DNA of 64,000 nt from Candidatus Thioglobus sp. (GTDB taxonomy: Bacteria; Pseudomonadota; Gammaproteobacteria; PS1; Pseudothioglobaceae), in assembly GCA_028228555.1 (NCBI GenBank), contig JAOJBP010000007.1, positions 1 to 64,000 of the forward strand. The letters run 5' to 3'. Of this stretch, positions 30,464 to 40,216 are shown piece after piece. The notes below the pieces were generated by a model. That model was not told the DNA's origin and did no database searches. It was given only the letters and a program-made list of their open reading frames with translations. A program made the translations under genes and the position numbers. Within the stretch, counting starts at the first letter, position 1. Each line of letters begins with the position of its first letter.

Positions 30464-32335
30464 TTATTTTAATTCTTGTTGAATTTCATCCAAAATAGCT
30501 GGATCATCAATGGTTGATGGTATGACATAATCTTCACCATCCACTAATTGTCTTAAGGTTTTTCTTAAAATTTTTCCAGAACGTGTTTTAGGTAAACGCT
30601 CAACAATAATGGTGTCCTTATAACAAGCCACCGCTCCAATCTTCTCTCTCATTAATTGAACTAATGCTTTTTTGATATCTGAGTGATCTGTATCAACACC
30701 TGATTTTAAAATAGTAAACCCTAATGGCATCTGCCCTTTAAGATCATCACTTCTTCCAATAACTGCACATTCAGCAACAGCTGGATGTGTGGCAATGATC
30801 TCTTCCATTTCACCAGTAGATAGTCGATGTCCTGAAACGTTAATAACGTCATCAGTCCGTCCCATCACAAATAAATAGCCATCTTCGTCAATATAGCCAC
30901 CATCACCACTCGTATAGTAGCCTGGAAAAGTTTCTAAATAACTCGCTTTAAAACGATTAATATCACCCCAAATAGTTGTTAAACAACTGGGTGGCAAAGG
31001 TAACTTGATAGCAATATTACCTTGTTTATTAACCGCAACCTCTTGTCCATTATCATCCAAAATATGTATATCATAACCCGGCACAGGAACAGTTGAAGAT
31101 CCTGGTTTGATTGGCATTTTTTCAATACCTCTCATATTAGAAGAAATTGGCCACCCTGTTTCCGTTTGCCACCAATTATCAATAATTGGCAGTTTAAACT
31201 GTTCATCTAGCCATTCATAAGTTGGCGGGTCTAATCGCTCACCTGCAGCAAATAAAGTCTTAAAAGAAGATAAATCATATTTCTTTATGAAGTCGCCATT
31301 CGGATCCTCTTTTTTAATAGCTCTAAAAGCCGTAGGTGCAGTAAATAATGCTTTAACTTTATGTTCAGAAATAACTCTCCAAAAAGCACCAGCATCAGGC
31401 GTCATAATTGGCTTTCCTTCAAAAAATATTGTAGTGCAACCTTGCAATAAAGGCGCATACACTATATAAGAATGCCCAACTACCCAGCCCACATCAGAAG
31501 CAGACCAAAAAACTTCGCCTGGTTTCATGTCATAAATGGCACTCATACTATATTTCATCGCAACCGCATGGCCGCCGTTTTCACGCACCACACCCTTAGG
31601 TTTTCCTGTTGTGCCTGATGTGTACAATATGTAAAGCAAATCAGATCCTTTAACAGGCGTACATCCTGCAGGTTGAGCCTTACTGACAGTCTCCACCCAA
31701 TCTAGATCTCCATCTCGTGAAAGTTCAGCTGTTGCTTCTGGGCGTTGGAATACAACGACATTATTAGGAGTGTGTTTAGCAATTTCGACAGCATTATCAA
31801 TTAATGGCTTATATTCAATAACTCGATTTATTTCAATGCCACAAGAAGCGCTTAAGATTACCTTTGGCTTAGCATCATCAATACGTAATGCTAATTCAGG
31901 TGCGGCAAAACCACCAAATACTACTGAATGAATAGCACCAATCCGAGCACAAGCTAGCATAGCCATTGCAGCTTGTGGAATCATTGGCATATATACAATA
32001 ACACGGTCGCCTTTTTCAACGCCCAAGTCTACTAGCATTCCAGCAATTAGGGCAACCTCATCACGCATTTCGCGATAAGTGTATGTTTTTTTTGTATTTG
32101 TCACTGGAGAGTCGTAGATCAAGGCTGCTTGATCAGCACGGCCATTTTCAACATGATAATCGAGTGCCATATAAGCTGTGTTCATCTCACCATCTGCAAA
32201 CCAATGATGAATACCATCTTTATCTTGTGTTAATATTTTCTCTGGCTTTTTAAACCATTCAAGGGCTTCAGATTTTTTTCTCCAGAAACCCTCTGGATCG
32301 TCTTTTGATAAAGCTAATTCTTGTTGGTATTTCAT
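30464..32335 (-). CDS. prpE: Propionyl-CoA synthetase
   Basis: AMP-forming acyl-CoA ligase of 623 residues, most similar in layout to PrpE rather than Acs: short N-terminus, [57 protein letters not shown] and [15 protein letters not shown] with the acetylatable Lys. In PrpE the residue after TETG is commonly W, as here, versus G in Acs; this with the neighbouring prpFDCB genes supports propionate as substrate. It lies 56 bases after prpF and is probably part of the prp operon. Confidence 0.93.
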   Translation of the reverse strand: MKYQQELALSKDDPEGFWRKKSEALEWFKKPEKILTQDKDGIHHWFADGEMNTAYMALDYHVENGRADQAALIYDSPVTNTKKTYTYREMRDEVALIAGMLVDLGVEKGDRVIVYMPMIPQAAMAMLACARIGAIHSVVFGGFAAPELALRIDDAKPKVILSASCGIEINRVIEYKPLIDNAVEIAKHTPNNVVVFQRPEATAELSRDGDLDWVETVSKAQPAGCTPVKGSDLLYILYTSGTTGKPKGVVRENGGHAVAMKYSMSAIYDMKPGEVFWSASDVGWVVGHSYIVYAPLLQGCTTIFFEGKPIMTPDAGAFWRVISEHKVKALFTAPTAFRAIKKEDPNGDFIKKYDLSSFKTLFAAGERLDPPTYEWLDEQFKLPIIDNWWQTETGWPISSNMRGIEKMPIKPGSSTVPVPGYDIHILDDNGQEVAVNKQGNIAIKLPLPPSCLTTIWGDINRFKASYLETFPGYYTSGDGGYIDEDGYLFVMGRTDDVINVSGHRLSTGEMEEIIATHPAVAECAVIGRSDDLKGQMPLGFTILKSGVDTDHSDIKKALVQLMREKIGAVACYKDTIIVERLPKTRSGKILRKTLRQLVDGEDYVIPSTIDDPAILDEIQQELK

Positions 32336-32391
32336 TTTAAATCTCCCATTATTTAATACCTCAATTCTATTTAAAATCTATTAATTGTTAG

Positions 32392-33579
32392 TTATATATG
32401 ATCAAAAATATTTCCAGGAACATGAACTGTTCCTTCCATTAAAACTCTTGCACTACGGCTCATAACCACCTTATTTACAGTCCAGTCACCATTTTCTTGC
32501 ATTGCCTCTGCGCCCACTTTTAGCGATCCAGATGGATGCCCAAAAGTAACATTTTCACGTTCGCCACCACCTGCAGCAAGGTTAACTAACGTTCCAGGAA
32601 TGGTTGCTGCAGTTCCAATAGCTACTGCAGCAGTGCCCATCATAGCATGATGCAATAATCCCATTGATAAAGCTCGAACATTAAGATCAATATCACTTGC
32701 ACTGATCTCTTTGCCACTTGAGCAAATGTAACTTTTGGCTTTACTGACAAAAGCAACTTTAGGCGTATGTTGGCGACCCGCAGCTTGTTCAATGCTATTT
32801 ATCAAGCCCATTTTTATAGCGCCATAGGCGCGAATACTTTCAAACATTGTGAGTGCTTTTTCGTTACTATTAATATCAACCTGTAATTCTGTGCCTGTGT
32901 AATTAATTGAATCAGCATTCAAGAAGATTGTTGGAATACCTGCATTAATCATAGTTGCCTTAAATGTGCCAACACCTGGGACTTCTAAATCATCTACCAA
33001 ATTTCCAGTCGGGAACATAGCGTCGCTAGCATCCACAGGGCTTATAAACTCAACTTGAACCTCTGCGGCTGGAAACGTCACTCCATCTAATTCAAAATCA
33101 CCAGTTTCTTGAACCATGCCATTAGTCATTGGGACTTTAGCAATGATGGTTTTATTAATATTTGCCTGCCAAATACGAACAGTCGCAATGCCATTTTGTA
33201 TAACACGATCAGCATCAACCAATCCATTGCTGATTGCAAAAGAGCCAACTGCAGCTGTCAAATTACCACAATTACCACTCCAATCAACAAACGGCTTATC
33301 AATTGAAACTTGGCCAAAGAGATAATCAACATCATGATCGCTTTTTAGACTTTTCGATAAAATAACAGTTTTACTGGTACTTGAAGTTGCACCACCCATG
33401 CCATCAGTTTGCTTAGCATATGGATCAGGACTACCAATCACACGAAGTAACATTGCATCGCGAGCAGGGCCAGCAACTTTACATATTTCAGGCAGATCTT
33501 CAAGATTAAAGAAAACCCCTTTGCTGGTGCCACCGCGCATATAGGTTGCAGGAATCTTGATTTGAGGTGCAAAAGACAT
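32392..33579 (-). CDS. prpF: 2-methylaconitate cis-trans isomerase PrpF
   Basis: Isomerises the 2-methyl-trans-aconitate made by AcnD to the cis form usable by aconitase. Family marks: ATYMRGGTSKGVFF near the N-terminus, DGMGGATSSTSKTVIL, SGNCGNLTAAVGSFAI with a catalytic Cys, and AAGGGERENVTFGHPSG. I start at 33579 (MSFAPQIKIPA, 395 residues); the start ATG shares one base with the acnD stop (TAATG), a coupled-translation arrangement. An in-frame ATG 31 codons earlier lies inside acnD and adds no family sequence. Confidence 0.95.
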   Translation of the reverse strand: MSFAPQIKIPATYMRGGTSKGVFFNLEDLPEICKVAGPARDAMLLRVIGSPDPYAKQTDGMGGATSSTSKTVILSKSLKSDHDVDYLFGQVSIDKPFVDWSGNCGNLTAAVGSFAISNGLVDADRVIQNGIATVRIWQANINKTIIAKVPMTNGMVQETGDFELDGVTFPAAEVQVEFISPVDASDAMFPTGNLVDDLEVPGVGTFKATMINAGIPTIFLNADSINYTGTELQVDINSNEKALTMFESIRAYGAIKMGLINSIEQAAGRQHTPKVAFVSKAKSYICSSGKEISASDIDLNVRALSMGLLHHAMMGTAAVAIGTAATIPGTLVNLAAGGGERENVTFGHPSGSLKVGAEAMQENGDWTVNKVVMSRSARVLMEGTVHVPGNIFDHI

Positions 33580-36194
33580 TATGCATTTTCCTCTAAAAAG
33601 TCTTGAGCAAATCTTTGTAGTACGCCACCAGCAGAATAAACATGTGCTTCTTGCGCTGTATCTAAGCGACATTTAACAGGGATGTTTTTCGTCTCGCCAT
33701 TAGTGCGTGTCATCTTCACTATTAATGAAGATCCTGGCGCTATATCACCTTCAACATCAAATGTTTCAGTGCCATCGATGCTGTAAGTGGATCGTGTTTC
33801 ACCATTAATAAATTCAAGTGGAAGAACACCCATGCCGACTAAGTTTGTACGGTGAATGCGTTCAAACCCTTCCGCGATAATCGTTTCAACACCTGCTAGA
33901 CGAACGCCTTTAGCGGCCCAGTCACGTGATGATCCCTGCCCATAGTCAGCACCTGCAATAATAATTAATGGCTGTGCACGATCCATGTAAGTTTCGATTG
34001 CTTCCCACATGCGCATTTGTTCACCTTCTGGCTCAACACGCGCAAGAGAGCCTTGTCTAATCTCTCCGGTTTTTCCATCAGCACCATCACGACACATTTC
34101 ATTTAACAACTTAGGATTTGCAAAAGTTGCGCGTTGTGCTGTTAAGTGATCACCACGGTGAGTTGCATAGGAATTAAAGTCTTCTTCTGGTAAGCCCATT
34201 TTATGCAAATAAGCACCAGCAGCACTTTCTAACATAATTGCATTTGAAGGAGATAAATGGTCTGTTGTGATATTGTCACCAAGCACTGCAAGAGGACGCA
34301 TACCTTTCATGGTTCGCTCACCAGCTAGTGCACCTTCCCAATAGGGAGGTCGTGTAATATAAGTACTTTTATCATCCCAATCATATAAAGGACTCTTTGC
34401 TCCTTGTATAACTCCAAGATCAAACATTGGATTGTAAATTTGATGAAACATTTCAGGTTTAACACTTGCTTTTACAATGACATCAATTTCTTCATCCGTA
34501 GGCCAAATGTCTTTTAAGGTAATAGGATTACCGTCTTTATCATTACCTAAGCTATCTTGCTCAATATCAAAACGAATGGTTCCTGCAATAGCATAAGCAA
34601 CCACTAATGGCGGCGATGCTAGGAATGCCTGTTTTGCATAAGGGTGAATTCGACCATCGAAGTTTCGATTCCCAGATAGAACTGCTGTCGCATATAAATC
34701 ACGCTCAATAATTTCATCTCGAATAACAGGATCAAGTGCTCCAGACATACCATTACAAGTAGTACATGCAAAACCTACAATACCAAAACCAAGCGTTTCA
34801 AGTTCACTCAGTAGACCAGCTTCTTTTAAGTAAAGTTCTGCAACCTTTGAGCCCGGTGCAAAAGATGTCTTAACCCAAGGCTTACGAATCAAGCCAAGCT
34901 CATTTGCTTTACGTGCCACTAATCCAGCAGCAACAACATTGCGTGGATTGGAAGTATTTGTACAGGATGTAATTGCGGCGATAATAACCGCACCATCAGG
35001 CATTTTGCCTTCAGCTTCTTCAGCTTTTGCTTTATCCAAGTCCTTTGCGATGCCGCTTGATACAAGATCAGCAGTTGCTAGACGGCGATGAGGGTTTGAC
35101 GGACCAGCCATATTACGCTCAACTAATGACAAATTAAAGCTAAGAACTCGCTCATAGTTCGCATCAATTAGATCATCCGCCCAAAGACCTGTTTCTTTAG
35201 CATAGTGCTCAACTAAAGCCACTTGTTTAGGCTCACGACCTGTGAGCTTTAAGTAGTCAATGGTTTGTTCATCAATATAGAACAAACCTGCTGAAGCACC
35301 ATATTCAGGTGTCATATTAGAGATTGTTGCGCGATCTCCAATGGTTAAACCCTTAGTTCCCTCACCAAAAAACTCAAGGTAAGCTGAGACTACTTTTTGG
35401 TTACGCAAGAACTCAGTGATCGCTAGAACTACGTCTGTTGCAGTAATACCTTCCTGGCGTCTACCAGTAAGCTCAACACCAATGATATCGGGTACACGCA
35501 TCATCGATGGCAGACCCAGCATAACAGTTTCAGCTTCTAATCCGCCCACACCTATTGCCATAACGCCTAATGCATCAATGTGTGGTGTGTGTGAATCAGT
35601 ACCGACGCAAGTATCAGGAAATGCAATACCTTCACGAGCTTGAATAACTGGCGACATTTTTTCCAAATTAATCTGGTGCATAATGCCGTTACCCGCAGGA
35701 ATTACGTCAACATTTTGAAAAGAAGTTTTACACCATTCAATAAAATCAAAACGGTCTTTATTTCGGCGATCTTCAATAGCGCGGTTTTTCTCAAATGCAT
35801 CTGGGTCAAAACCAGGTGCCTCTACTGCCAGTGAATGATCAACAATTAACTGAGTTGGAACTACCGGGTTAACCTTAGAGGGGTCGCCACCTTGATCTGC
35901 AATTGCATCGCGCAGGCCAGCTAAATCAACTAAAGCTGTTTGACCTAAAATATCATGACAAACCACACGAGCTGGATACCAAGGAAAATCTGAATCTTGC
36001 TTATTCTCGATCAGTTGTTTAAGTGACTCTGTAAGATTTTCTGGTTGACAGCGACGAACAAGCTGTTCAGCTAGAATACGAGCAGTGTAAGGGAGTTTGA
36101 CATAAGCGCCAGGTGCTATATCTTCAATTGCTTGACATGTGTCGAAGTAATCTAAATCTGTGCCTTCAAGTTTTTTTCGGTAATTGGTATTCAT
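33579..36194 (-). CDS. acnD: Fe-S-dependent 2-methylcitrate dehydratase AcnD
   Basis: Aconitase-superfamily enzyme dehydrating 2-methylcitrate. The three [4Fe-4S] cysteines appear in SCTNTSNP and CTTCNG. Other landmarks: VCHDILGQTALVDLAGLRDA, PDTCVGTDSHTPHIDALGVM, HLSPSNAIM, and DYGQGSSRDWAAKG in the swivelling C-domain. 871 residues, as in Shewanella-type AcnD; the prpF partner immediately after fixes it as AcnD rather than AcnA. Starts 31 bases after the prpC stop. Confidence 0.95.
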   Translation of the reverse strand: MNTNYRKKLEGTDLDYFDTCQAIEDIAPGAYVKLPYTARILAEQLVRRCQPENLTESLKQLIENKQDSDFPWYPARVVCHDILGQTALVDLAGLRDAIADQGGDPSKVNPVVPTQLIVDHSLAVEAPGFDPDAFEKNRAIEDRRNKDRFDFIEWCKTSFQNVDVIPAGNGIMHQINLEKMSPVIQAREGIAFPDTCVGTDSHTPHIDALGVMAIGVGGLEAETVMLGLPSMMRVPDIIGVELTGRRQEGITATDVVLAITEFLRNQKVVSAYLEFFGEGTKGLTIGDRATISNMTPEYGASAGLFYIDEQTIDYLKLTGREPKQVALVEHYAKETGLWADDLIDANYERVLSFNLSLVERNMAGPSNPHRRLATADLVSSGIAKDLDKAKAEEAEGKMPDGAVIIAAITSCTNTSNPRNVVAAGLVARKANELGLIRKPWVKTSFAPGSKVAELYLKEAGLLSELETLGFGIVGFACTTCNGMSGALDPVIRDEIIERDLYATAVLSGNRNFDGRIHPYAKQAFLASPPLVVAYAIAGTIRFDIEQDSLGNDKDGNPITLKDIWPTDEEIDVIVKASVKPEMFHQIYNPMFDLGVIQGAKSPLYDWDDKSTYITRPPYWEGALAGERTMKGMRPLAVLGDNITTDHLSPSNAIMLESAAGAYLHKMGLPEEDFNSYATHRGDHLTAQRATFANPKLLNEMCRDGADGKTGEIRQGSLARVEPEGEQMRMWEAIETYMDRAQPLIIIAGADYGQGSSRDWAAKGVRLAGVETIIAEGFERIHRTNLVGMGVLPLEFINGETRSTYSIDGTETFDVEGDIAPGSSLIVKMTRTNGETKNIPVKCRLDTAQEAHVYSAGGVLQRFAQDFLEENA

Positions 36195-36225
36195 GATTAT
36201 TTTCTTTAGTATTCCTAATTAATAA

Positions 36226-37386
36226 CTAGCCACGATCAGCTAAAGCGACAAATTCAAGATTCTCAGGACCAATATAGTTGGCCGATGGACGAATGATCTT
36301 TCCATCTTGACGTTGTTCAATTACGTGAGCACCCCAACCTGTGGTTCGTGCAATAACAAATAGCGGCGTAAACATCGCTGTTGGAACACCCATTTGCTCA
36401 TAAGAAACTGCCGAGAACCAATCTAGATTTGGAAACATTTTCTTTTCATCCATCATGACTGTTTCAATACGCTCAGCAACATCAAACATGGTCATATTTT
36501 TATTAGACTCAGAAAGTTGTTTTGCAACACGCTTGATCACTTCATTGCGTGGGTCAGAAACCGTGTAAACAGGATGTCCGAAACCAATGATAATCTCCTT
36601 ACGAGCCATGCGTTCACGAATATCAGCCTCAGCTTGATCAGCATCTTTATAGCGCTTTTGGATTTCAGAGGCAACTTCGTTTGCTCCACCATGCTTTGGC
36701 CCACGTAATGCACCAATAGCACCTGTAATACAAGAGTGAATATCTGATCCAGTGCCTGCGATGACACGACCTGCAAATGTAGAAGCATTAAACTCATGCT
36801 CTGCATAAAGTATCAAAGAAACATGCATGGCTTTTACCCATTCCTCAGAAGGTGACTCACCATGAAGCATGTGTAAGAAATGGCCACCAATTGAATCGTC
36901 ATCTGTTTCTGTTTCAATGCGTTTATTATTATGGCTAAAGTGGTACCAATAGACTAGCATTGAACCAAAGCTTGCCATAATACGATCTAAAGCAGCGCGG
37001 GTTTCTTCCTCAGGATGATCATCTTTTTCTGTCATACAAGTACCCATAGCGGAACAACCTGTACGCATCACATCCATCGGGTGTGCTGATTTTGGAATAT
37101 TTTCTAAAATCGTTTTCACAGCAGATGGTAATCCACGCATACCTTTTAATTTAGCTTTATAAGATTTCAGCTGTGAAATTGTTGGTAAGGCGCCATGAAT
37201 AATAAGATATGCAATCTCTTCAAATTCAGCATTTTCTGCAAAATCAAGAATATCATAACCACGATAATGTAAGTCATTACCTGTGCGTCCAACTGTACAT
37301 ACGGCAGTATTTCCTGCTGCTGTCCCTGAAAGAGCTACTGATTTTTTTGGCTTAAAACCTGGCGTTGTTTGTTTTATATCACTCAT
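36226..37386 (-). CDS. prpC: 2-methylcitrate synthase
   Basis: Condenses propionyl-CoA with oxaloacetate. Citrate-synthase-fold landmarks: [15 protein letters not shown]-like [33 protein letters not shown] with a catalytic His, and [15 protein letters not shown] with the second. 386 residues, normal for the short PrpC type lacking the NADH-sensitive N-domain. Its ATG shares one base with the prpB stop. The gene set around it makes methylcitrate rather than citrate synthase the sound reading. Confidence 0.96.
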   Translation of the reverse strand: MSDIKQTTPGFKPKKSVALSGTAAGNTAVCTVGRTGNDLHYRGYDILDFAENAEFEEIAYLIIHGALPTISQLKSYKAKLKGMRGLPSAVKTILENIPKSAHPMDVMRTGCSAMGTCMTEKDDHPEEETRAALDRIMASFGSMLVYWYHFSHNNKRIETETDDDSIGGHFLHMLHGESPSEEWVKAMHVSLILYAEHEFNASTFAGRVIAGTGSDIHSCITGAIGALRGPKHGGANEVASEIQKRYKDADQAEADIRERMARKEIIIGFGHPVYTVSDPRNEVIKRVAKQLSESNKNMTMFDVAERIETVMMDEKKMFPNLDWFSAVSYEQMGVPTAMFTPLFVIARTTGWGAHVIEQRQDGKIIRPSANYIGPENLEFVALADRG

Positions 37387-38270
37387 TATGATTTATCCTC
37401 ATTTGCAAATAGTTGGTCTAATTTTTTTTCATACTCATGGTATTCGAGAAAATCATATAACTCCATACGAGTCTGCATAGCATCTACAACATTTTTCTGA
37501 TGACCATCTGCTTTAATATGTTCATAAACATTAAGTGCTGCTTTACTCATCGCACGAAATGCGCTCAATGCATAAAGTTGTAATTGAACGCCAACAGAAG
37601 AAAGCTCTTCAGATGTAAATAAAGGTGTTTCTCCAAATTCTGTGATGTTGGCTAATACAGGCACATCGACCGCTTTAACAAATTGATCATACTGTTCTAA
37701 TGTAATAATAGCTTCTGGAAATATCATATCAGCGCCAGCTTCTACACAGGCTATTGCACGCTCAATAGCAGCATCAATACCTTCAACTGCTAGTGCGTCT
37801 GTTCGCGCCATAATCACAAAATCTGAATCAGTCTTCGCATCGACAGCCGATTTAACACGATCCACCATTTCTTGTTGACTGATGATTGCTTTATTAGGAC
37901 GATGACCACATCGTTTTTGCATAACTTGATCTTCAATATGGACAGCGCCAGCACCCGCACGAGTAAACTCACGAACACATCTGGCGATATTAAAAGCGCC
38001 ACCCCAACCTGTATCAATATCAACCAATAATGGCAACTCAGTTGCATCAGTAATACGGTAAGTATCTTCCAATACATCTTTCATGGTTGTAATACCAAGA
38101 TCAGGAATGCCCATTGAGCAAGCAGCCACACCACCACCTGAAAGGTATATAGCCTTATGGCCAACTTTTTCTGCCATGATGGCTGAGTAGGCGTTTACTG
38201 CACCTACGACTTGTAACGGGTTATTATCCTCTACAGCTTTACGAAACGCTTTACCTGCACTTATACTCAT
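37386..38270 (-). CDS. prpB: 2-methylisocitrate lyase
   Basis: Cleaves 2-methylisocitrate to pyruvate and succinate, the last methylcitrate-cycle step. TIM-barrel landmarks: [52 protein letters not shown] with the diagnostic KRCGH catalytic loop, and [11 protein letters not shown]. 294 residues, normal. It begins 16 bases after the GntR regulator stop and heads the operon prpB-prpC-acnD-prpF-(prpE). Confidence 0.97.
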   Translation of the reverse strand: MSISAGKAFRKAVEDNNPLQVVGAVNAYSAIMAEKVGHKAIYLSGGGVAACSMGIPDLGITTMKDVLEDTYRITDATELPLLVDIDTGWGGAFNIARCVREFTRAGAGAVHIEDQVMQKRCGHRPNKAIISQQEMVDRVKSAVDAKTDSDFVIMARTDALAVEGIDAAIERAIACVEAGADMIFPEAIITLEQYDQFVKAVDVPVLANITEFGETPLFTSEELSSVGVQLQLYALSAFRAMSKAALNVYEHIKADGHQKNVVDAMQTRMELYDFLEYHEYEKKLDQLFANEDKS

Positions 38271-38286
38271 ATTATTCCTCGATTTT

Positions 38287-38961
38287 TTATTTGTCTAATA
38301 AATTTTTTACAATTTTCCATGCGCCACTAATATGTCTACGCATTAATATTTCTGCTAACTCAGGGTCTCTATTATTAATAGCATTAACAATAGCATAATG
38401 ATCATGCAATGCCGGTTCTACTCGAAATGGCATTTGACTACTACGATGACGACACATTCTTAATACTTGATACAACTTGTTGTTTAAATAATCAATTAAC
38501 CATTGATTTTGACATTTGGAAAAAATATAATAATGAAAATCTAAACTACCTTCTTCTTGTAAATAGCGCTTACCTTCTGATTGCTTAATAGATGATTCAT
38601 GTTTTTCCAATAAACGATACAAATTATCGATGTCAGACTGCGACATAGCAACACAAGCCAATCTTGTTGCAAACCCTTCCATTGCTTCACGCATTTGATA
38701 CACATTTTGCATCATAGTAAAGTCCAGAGTGATCACTCGAGAGCCAGAGTGTGGACGACGATCTACCAAATTAATAGATTCTAATTTGTGCAAGGCTTCG
38801 CGTAATGGGCCACGACTAATGTCATACGCTTTAGCAAGCTCTGCTTCACCTATTTTTTGTCCTTGTGGAATAACACCCGTAATGATATCTTCTTTAATCT
38901 GCTGGAATACATGCTCAGATAGAGTGTCTTGTTTTATAGCATGTAAAGCATTAATACTCAT
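38287..38961 (-). CDS. GntR-family (FadR/FCD type) regulator of the methylcitrate operon
   Basis: 224 residues. The N-terminal winged helix reads [43 protein letters not shown]; the C-terminal FCD ligand domain runs from about residue 90, with Asp/His metal or acid-binding residues ([12 protein letters not shown]). First gene of the prp unit, so probably an autoregulated repressor sensing a pathway acid such as 2-methylcitrate. This regulator type replaces the sigma-54-type PrpR of enterobacteria. Two matching palindromes lie in its own control region. Confidence 0.94.
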   Translation of the reverse strand: MSINALHAIKQDTLSEHVFQQIKEDIITGVIPQGQKIGEAELAKAYDISRGPLREALHKLESINLVDRRPHSGSRVITLDFTMMQNVYQMREAMEGFATRLACVAMSQSDIDNLYRLLEKHESSIKQSEGKRYLQEEGSLDFHYYIFSKCQNQWLIDYLNNKLYQVLRMCRHRSSQMPFRVEPALHDHYAIVNAINNRDPELAEILMRRHISGAWKIVKNLLDK

Positions 38962-38974
38962 ATTGTCAACAATA
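38961..38974. promoter_or_regulatory. Proximal operator palindrome of the prp regulator
   Basis: TATTGTCAACAATA: six-base arms around CA, abutting the GntR start codon. It matches the general FCD-GntR operator style (TnGT...ACnA). It is inside the predicted transcript leader. Confidence 0.75.
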
Positions 38975-39002
38975 ATTAAAATAATAAATCAAATTAAGCC
39001 AA

Positions 39003-39031
39003 ATTCTACTAAATTAATTAAATATTGTCAA
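39003..39031 (-). promoter_or_regulatory. Sigma-70 promoter of the prp regulator and operon
   Basis: On the minus strand a perfect TTGACA (39026-39031) and TAGAAT (39003-39008) with a 17-base spacer. Predicted start near 38996, about 35 bases before the regulator ATG. The -35 box lies inside the distal palindrome. Confidence 0.8.
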
Positions 39032-39036
39032 CAATA
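39023..39036. promoter_or_regulatory. Distal operator palindrome of the prp regulator
   Basis: Second exact copy of TATTGTCAACAATA, 62 bases from the first (about six helical turns), covering the -35 box. Binding here would block RNA polymerase. Confidence 0.78.
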
Positions 39037-39069
39037 ATAAAATAAAAAATCACTACTTGAATAATTCAG

Positions 39070-39100
39070 GAAAAAAAAATGACGCCCTAAGCGTCATTTT
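39070..39100 (-). terminator. Rho-independent terminator of rpoZ
   Basis: Minus-strand stem ATGACGC/GCGTCAT with loop TTAGG (39079-39097), followed by nine T, 26 bases after the rpoZ stop. Confidence 0.92.
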
Positions 39101-39125
39101 TATTAAAAATAATTTTAGTTAAGTA

Positions 39126-39458
39126 TTATTCTTGAACTTCACTCACTTCGTCAACACCTTCGTCAACAGACGATACTGATAATTCTGCCTTAACCTCTTC
39201 TTCAGTTTCAGCATCATGAACTTTTTGCTGCGCAGTTAACTCTTGTTCCATAGCATATTCTTCAGTTAAGATTGAAGCGTTAACAAGGCCCGCTTCAATT
39301 TCTCTAAGTGCAACTACACTTGGCTTATCTTTACCGACATCTAAAGTTGATCTATAGCCGCCTGAGCTCAATTGGTGGGCACGTTTTGCAGCAACTAATA
39401 CCAATTCAAAACGATTATCTACAAAATCCAAACACTCTTCAACAGTTACTCTTGCCAT
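39126..39458 (-). CDS. rpoZ: DNA-directed RNA polymerase omega subunit
   Basis: Small RNA polymerase subunit that wraps the beta-prime C-terminus and forms part of a ppGpp site. [27 protein letters not shown] and [13 protein letters not shown] are the conserved core (first ~60 residues). The C-terminal 45 residues are glutamate-rich and variable. 110 residues against 91 in E. coli. Transcribed alone here, with its own terminator; gmk and spoT, frequent neighbours, are not adjacent. Divergent from dnaQ. Confidence 0.96.
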   Translation of the reverse strand: MARVTVEECLDFVDNRFELVLVAAKRAHQLSSGGYRSTLDVGKDKPSVVALREIEAGLVNASILTEEYAMEQELTAQQKVHDAETEEEVKAELSVSSVDEGVDEVSEVQE

Positions 39459-39528
39459 AATACTCTCTAACTTTTAGTTATGATAAAATCAATCAATTTT
39501 ACACGAAAAATAACAGGCACAATATTTT

Positions 39529-40200
39529 ATGGAAAGACTAATTGTTTTAGATACTGAAACCACTGGCATCGAACCCTCTGAAGGGCATCGCATTATTGAA
39601 ATTGGCTGTACCGAGATCATTGACAGAGAAATTACTGAGAATAATGAATACCATCAATACATCCAACCAGATCGTAATGTGGGGGATTCGGTACGAATTC
39701 ATGGTATCACAGATAAATTTCTAACTGGAAAGCCTAAGTTTGAAAAAGTTGTTAACGAATTTATGGAATACATTAAAGGTGCCACATTGATTATCCATAA
39801 TGCACCATTTGACTTAGGCTTTCTAAATCATGAGTTAAAAATATTTGGATCTGAAGATCGTATTGAAGACCACTGCTCAATAATCGACACACTAGAGCTT
39901 TCTAGGCAACAACGCCCAGGCACGCTTCACAACCTAGATTCCTTATGTCGTCGTTTTGAAATTGATGCCAGCGCACGAACTGTTCATGGTGCATTATTGG
40001 ATGCTCAAATTCTTGCACAGGTTTACCTAGCCATGACAGGTGGCCAATCTACTTTGTTTAGCAATGATGGCTCATCTAATGAAAAAGTTCAGAAAAATCA
40101 AAAAATTATTCGAGTAAATACTGACATTGGTAAAATTAAAGTTGTACAAGCTAATGAACAAGAGCTCCAAGCACATATTAATTACTTTTCACAAGCTTAG
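39529..40200 (+). CDS. dnaQ: DNA polymerase III epsilon (proofreading) subunit
   Basis: 3'-5' proofreading exonuclease of the replicase. DEDDh residues are visible: VLDTETTGIEPSEGHRIIEIG, IIHNAPFDLGFLN, CSIIDTLELSR, and TVHGALLDAQILAQVY. After the nuclease domain, QSTLF resembles the beta-clamp-binding peptide, followed by a short polC-binding tail. 223 residues, near E. coli 243. Followed by ubiD 16 bases later on the same strand. Separate from the exonuclease at 19 kb. Confidence 0.96.
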   Translation: MERLIVLDTETTGIEPSEGHRIIEIGCTEIIDREITENNEYHQYIQPDRNVGDSVRIHGITDKFLTGKPKFEKVVNEFMEYIKGATLIIHNAPFDLGFLNHELKIFGSEDRIEDHCSIIDTLELSRQQRPGTLHNLDSLCRRFEIDASARTVHGALLDAQILAQVYLAMTGGQSTLFSNDGSSNEKVQKNQKIIRVNTDIGKIKVVQANEQELQAHINYFSQA

Positions 40201-40216
40201 TCATTAAGGGTTATTC

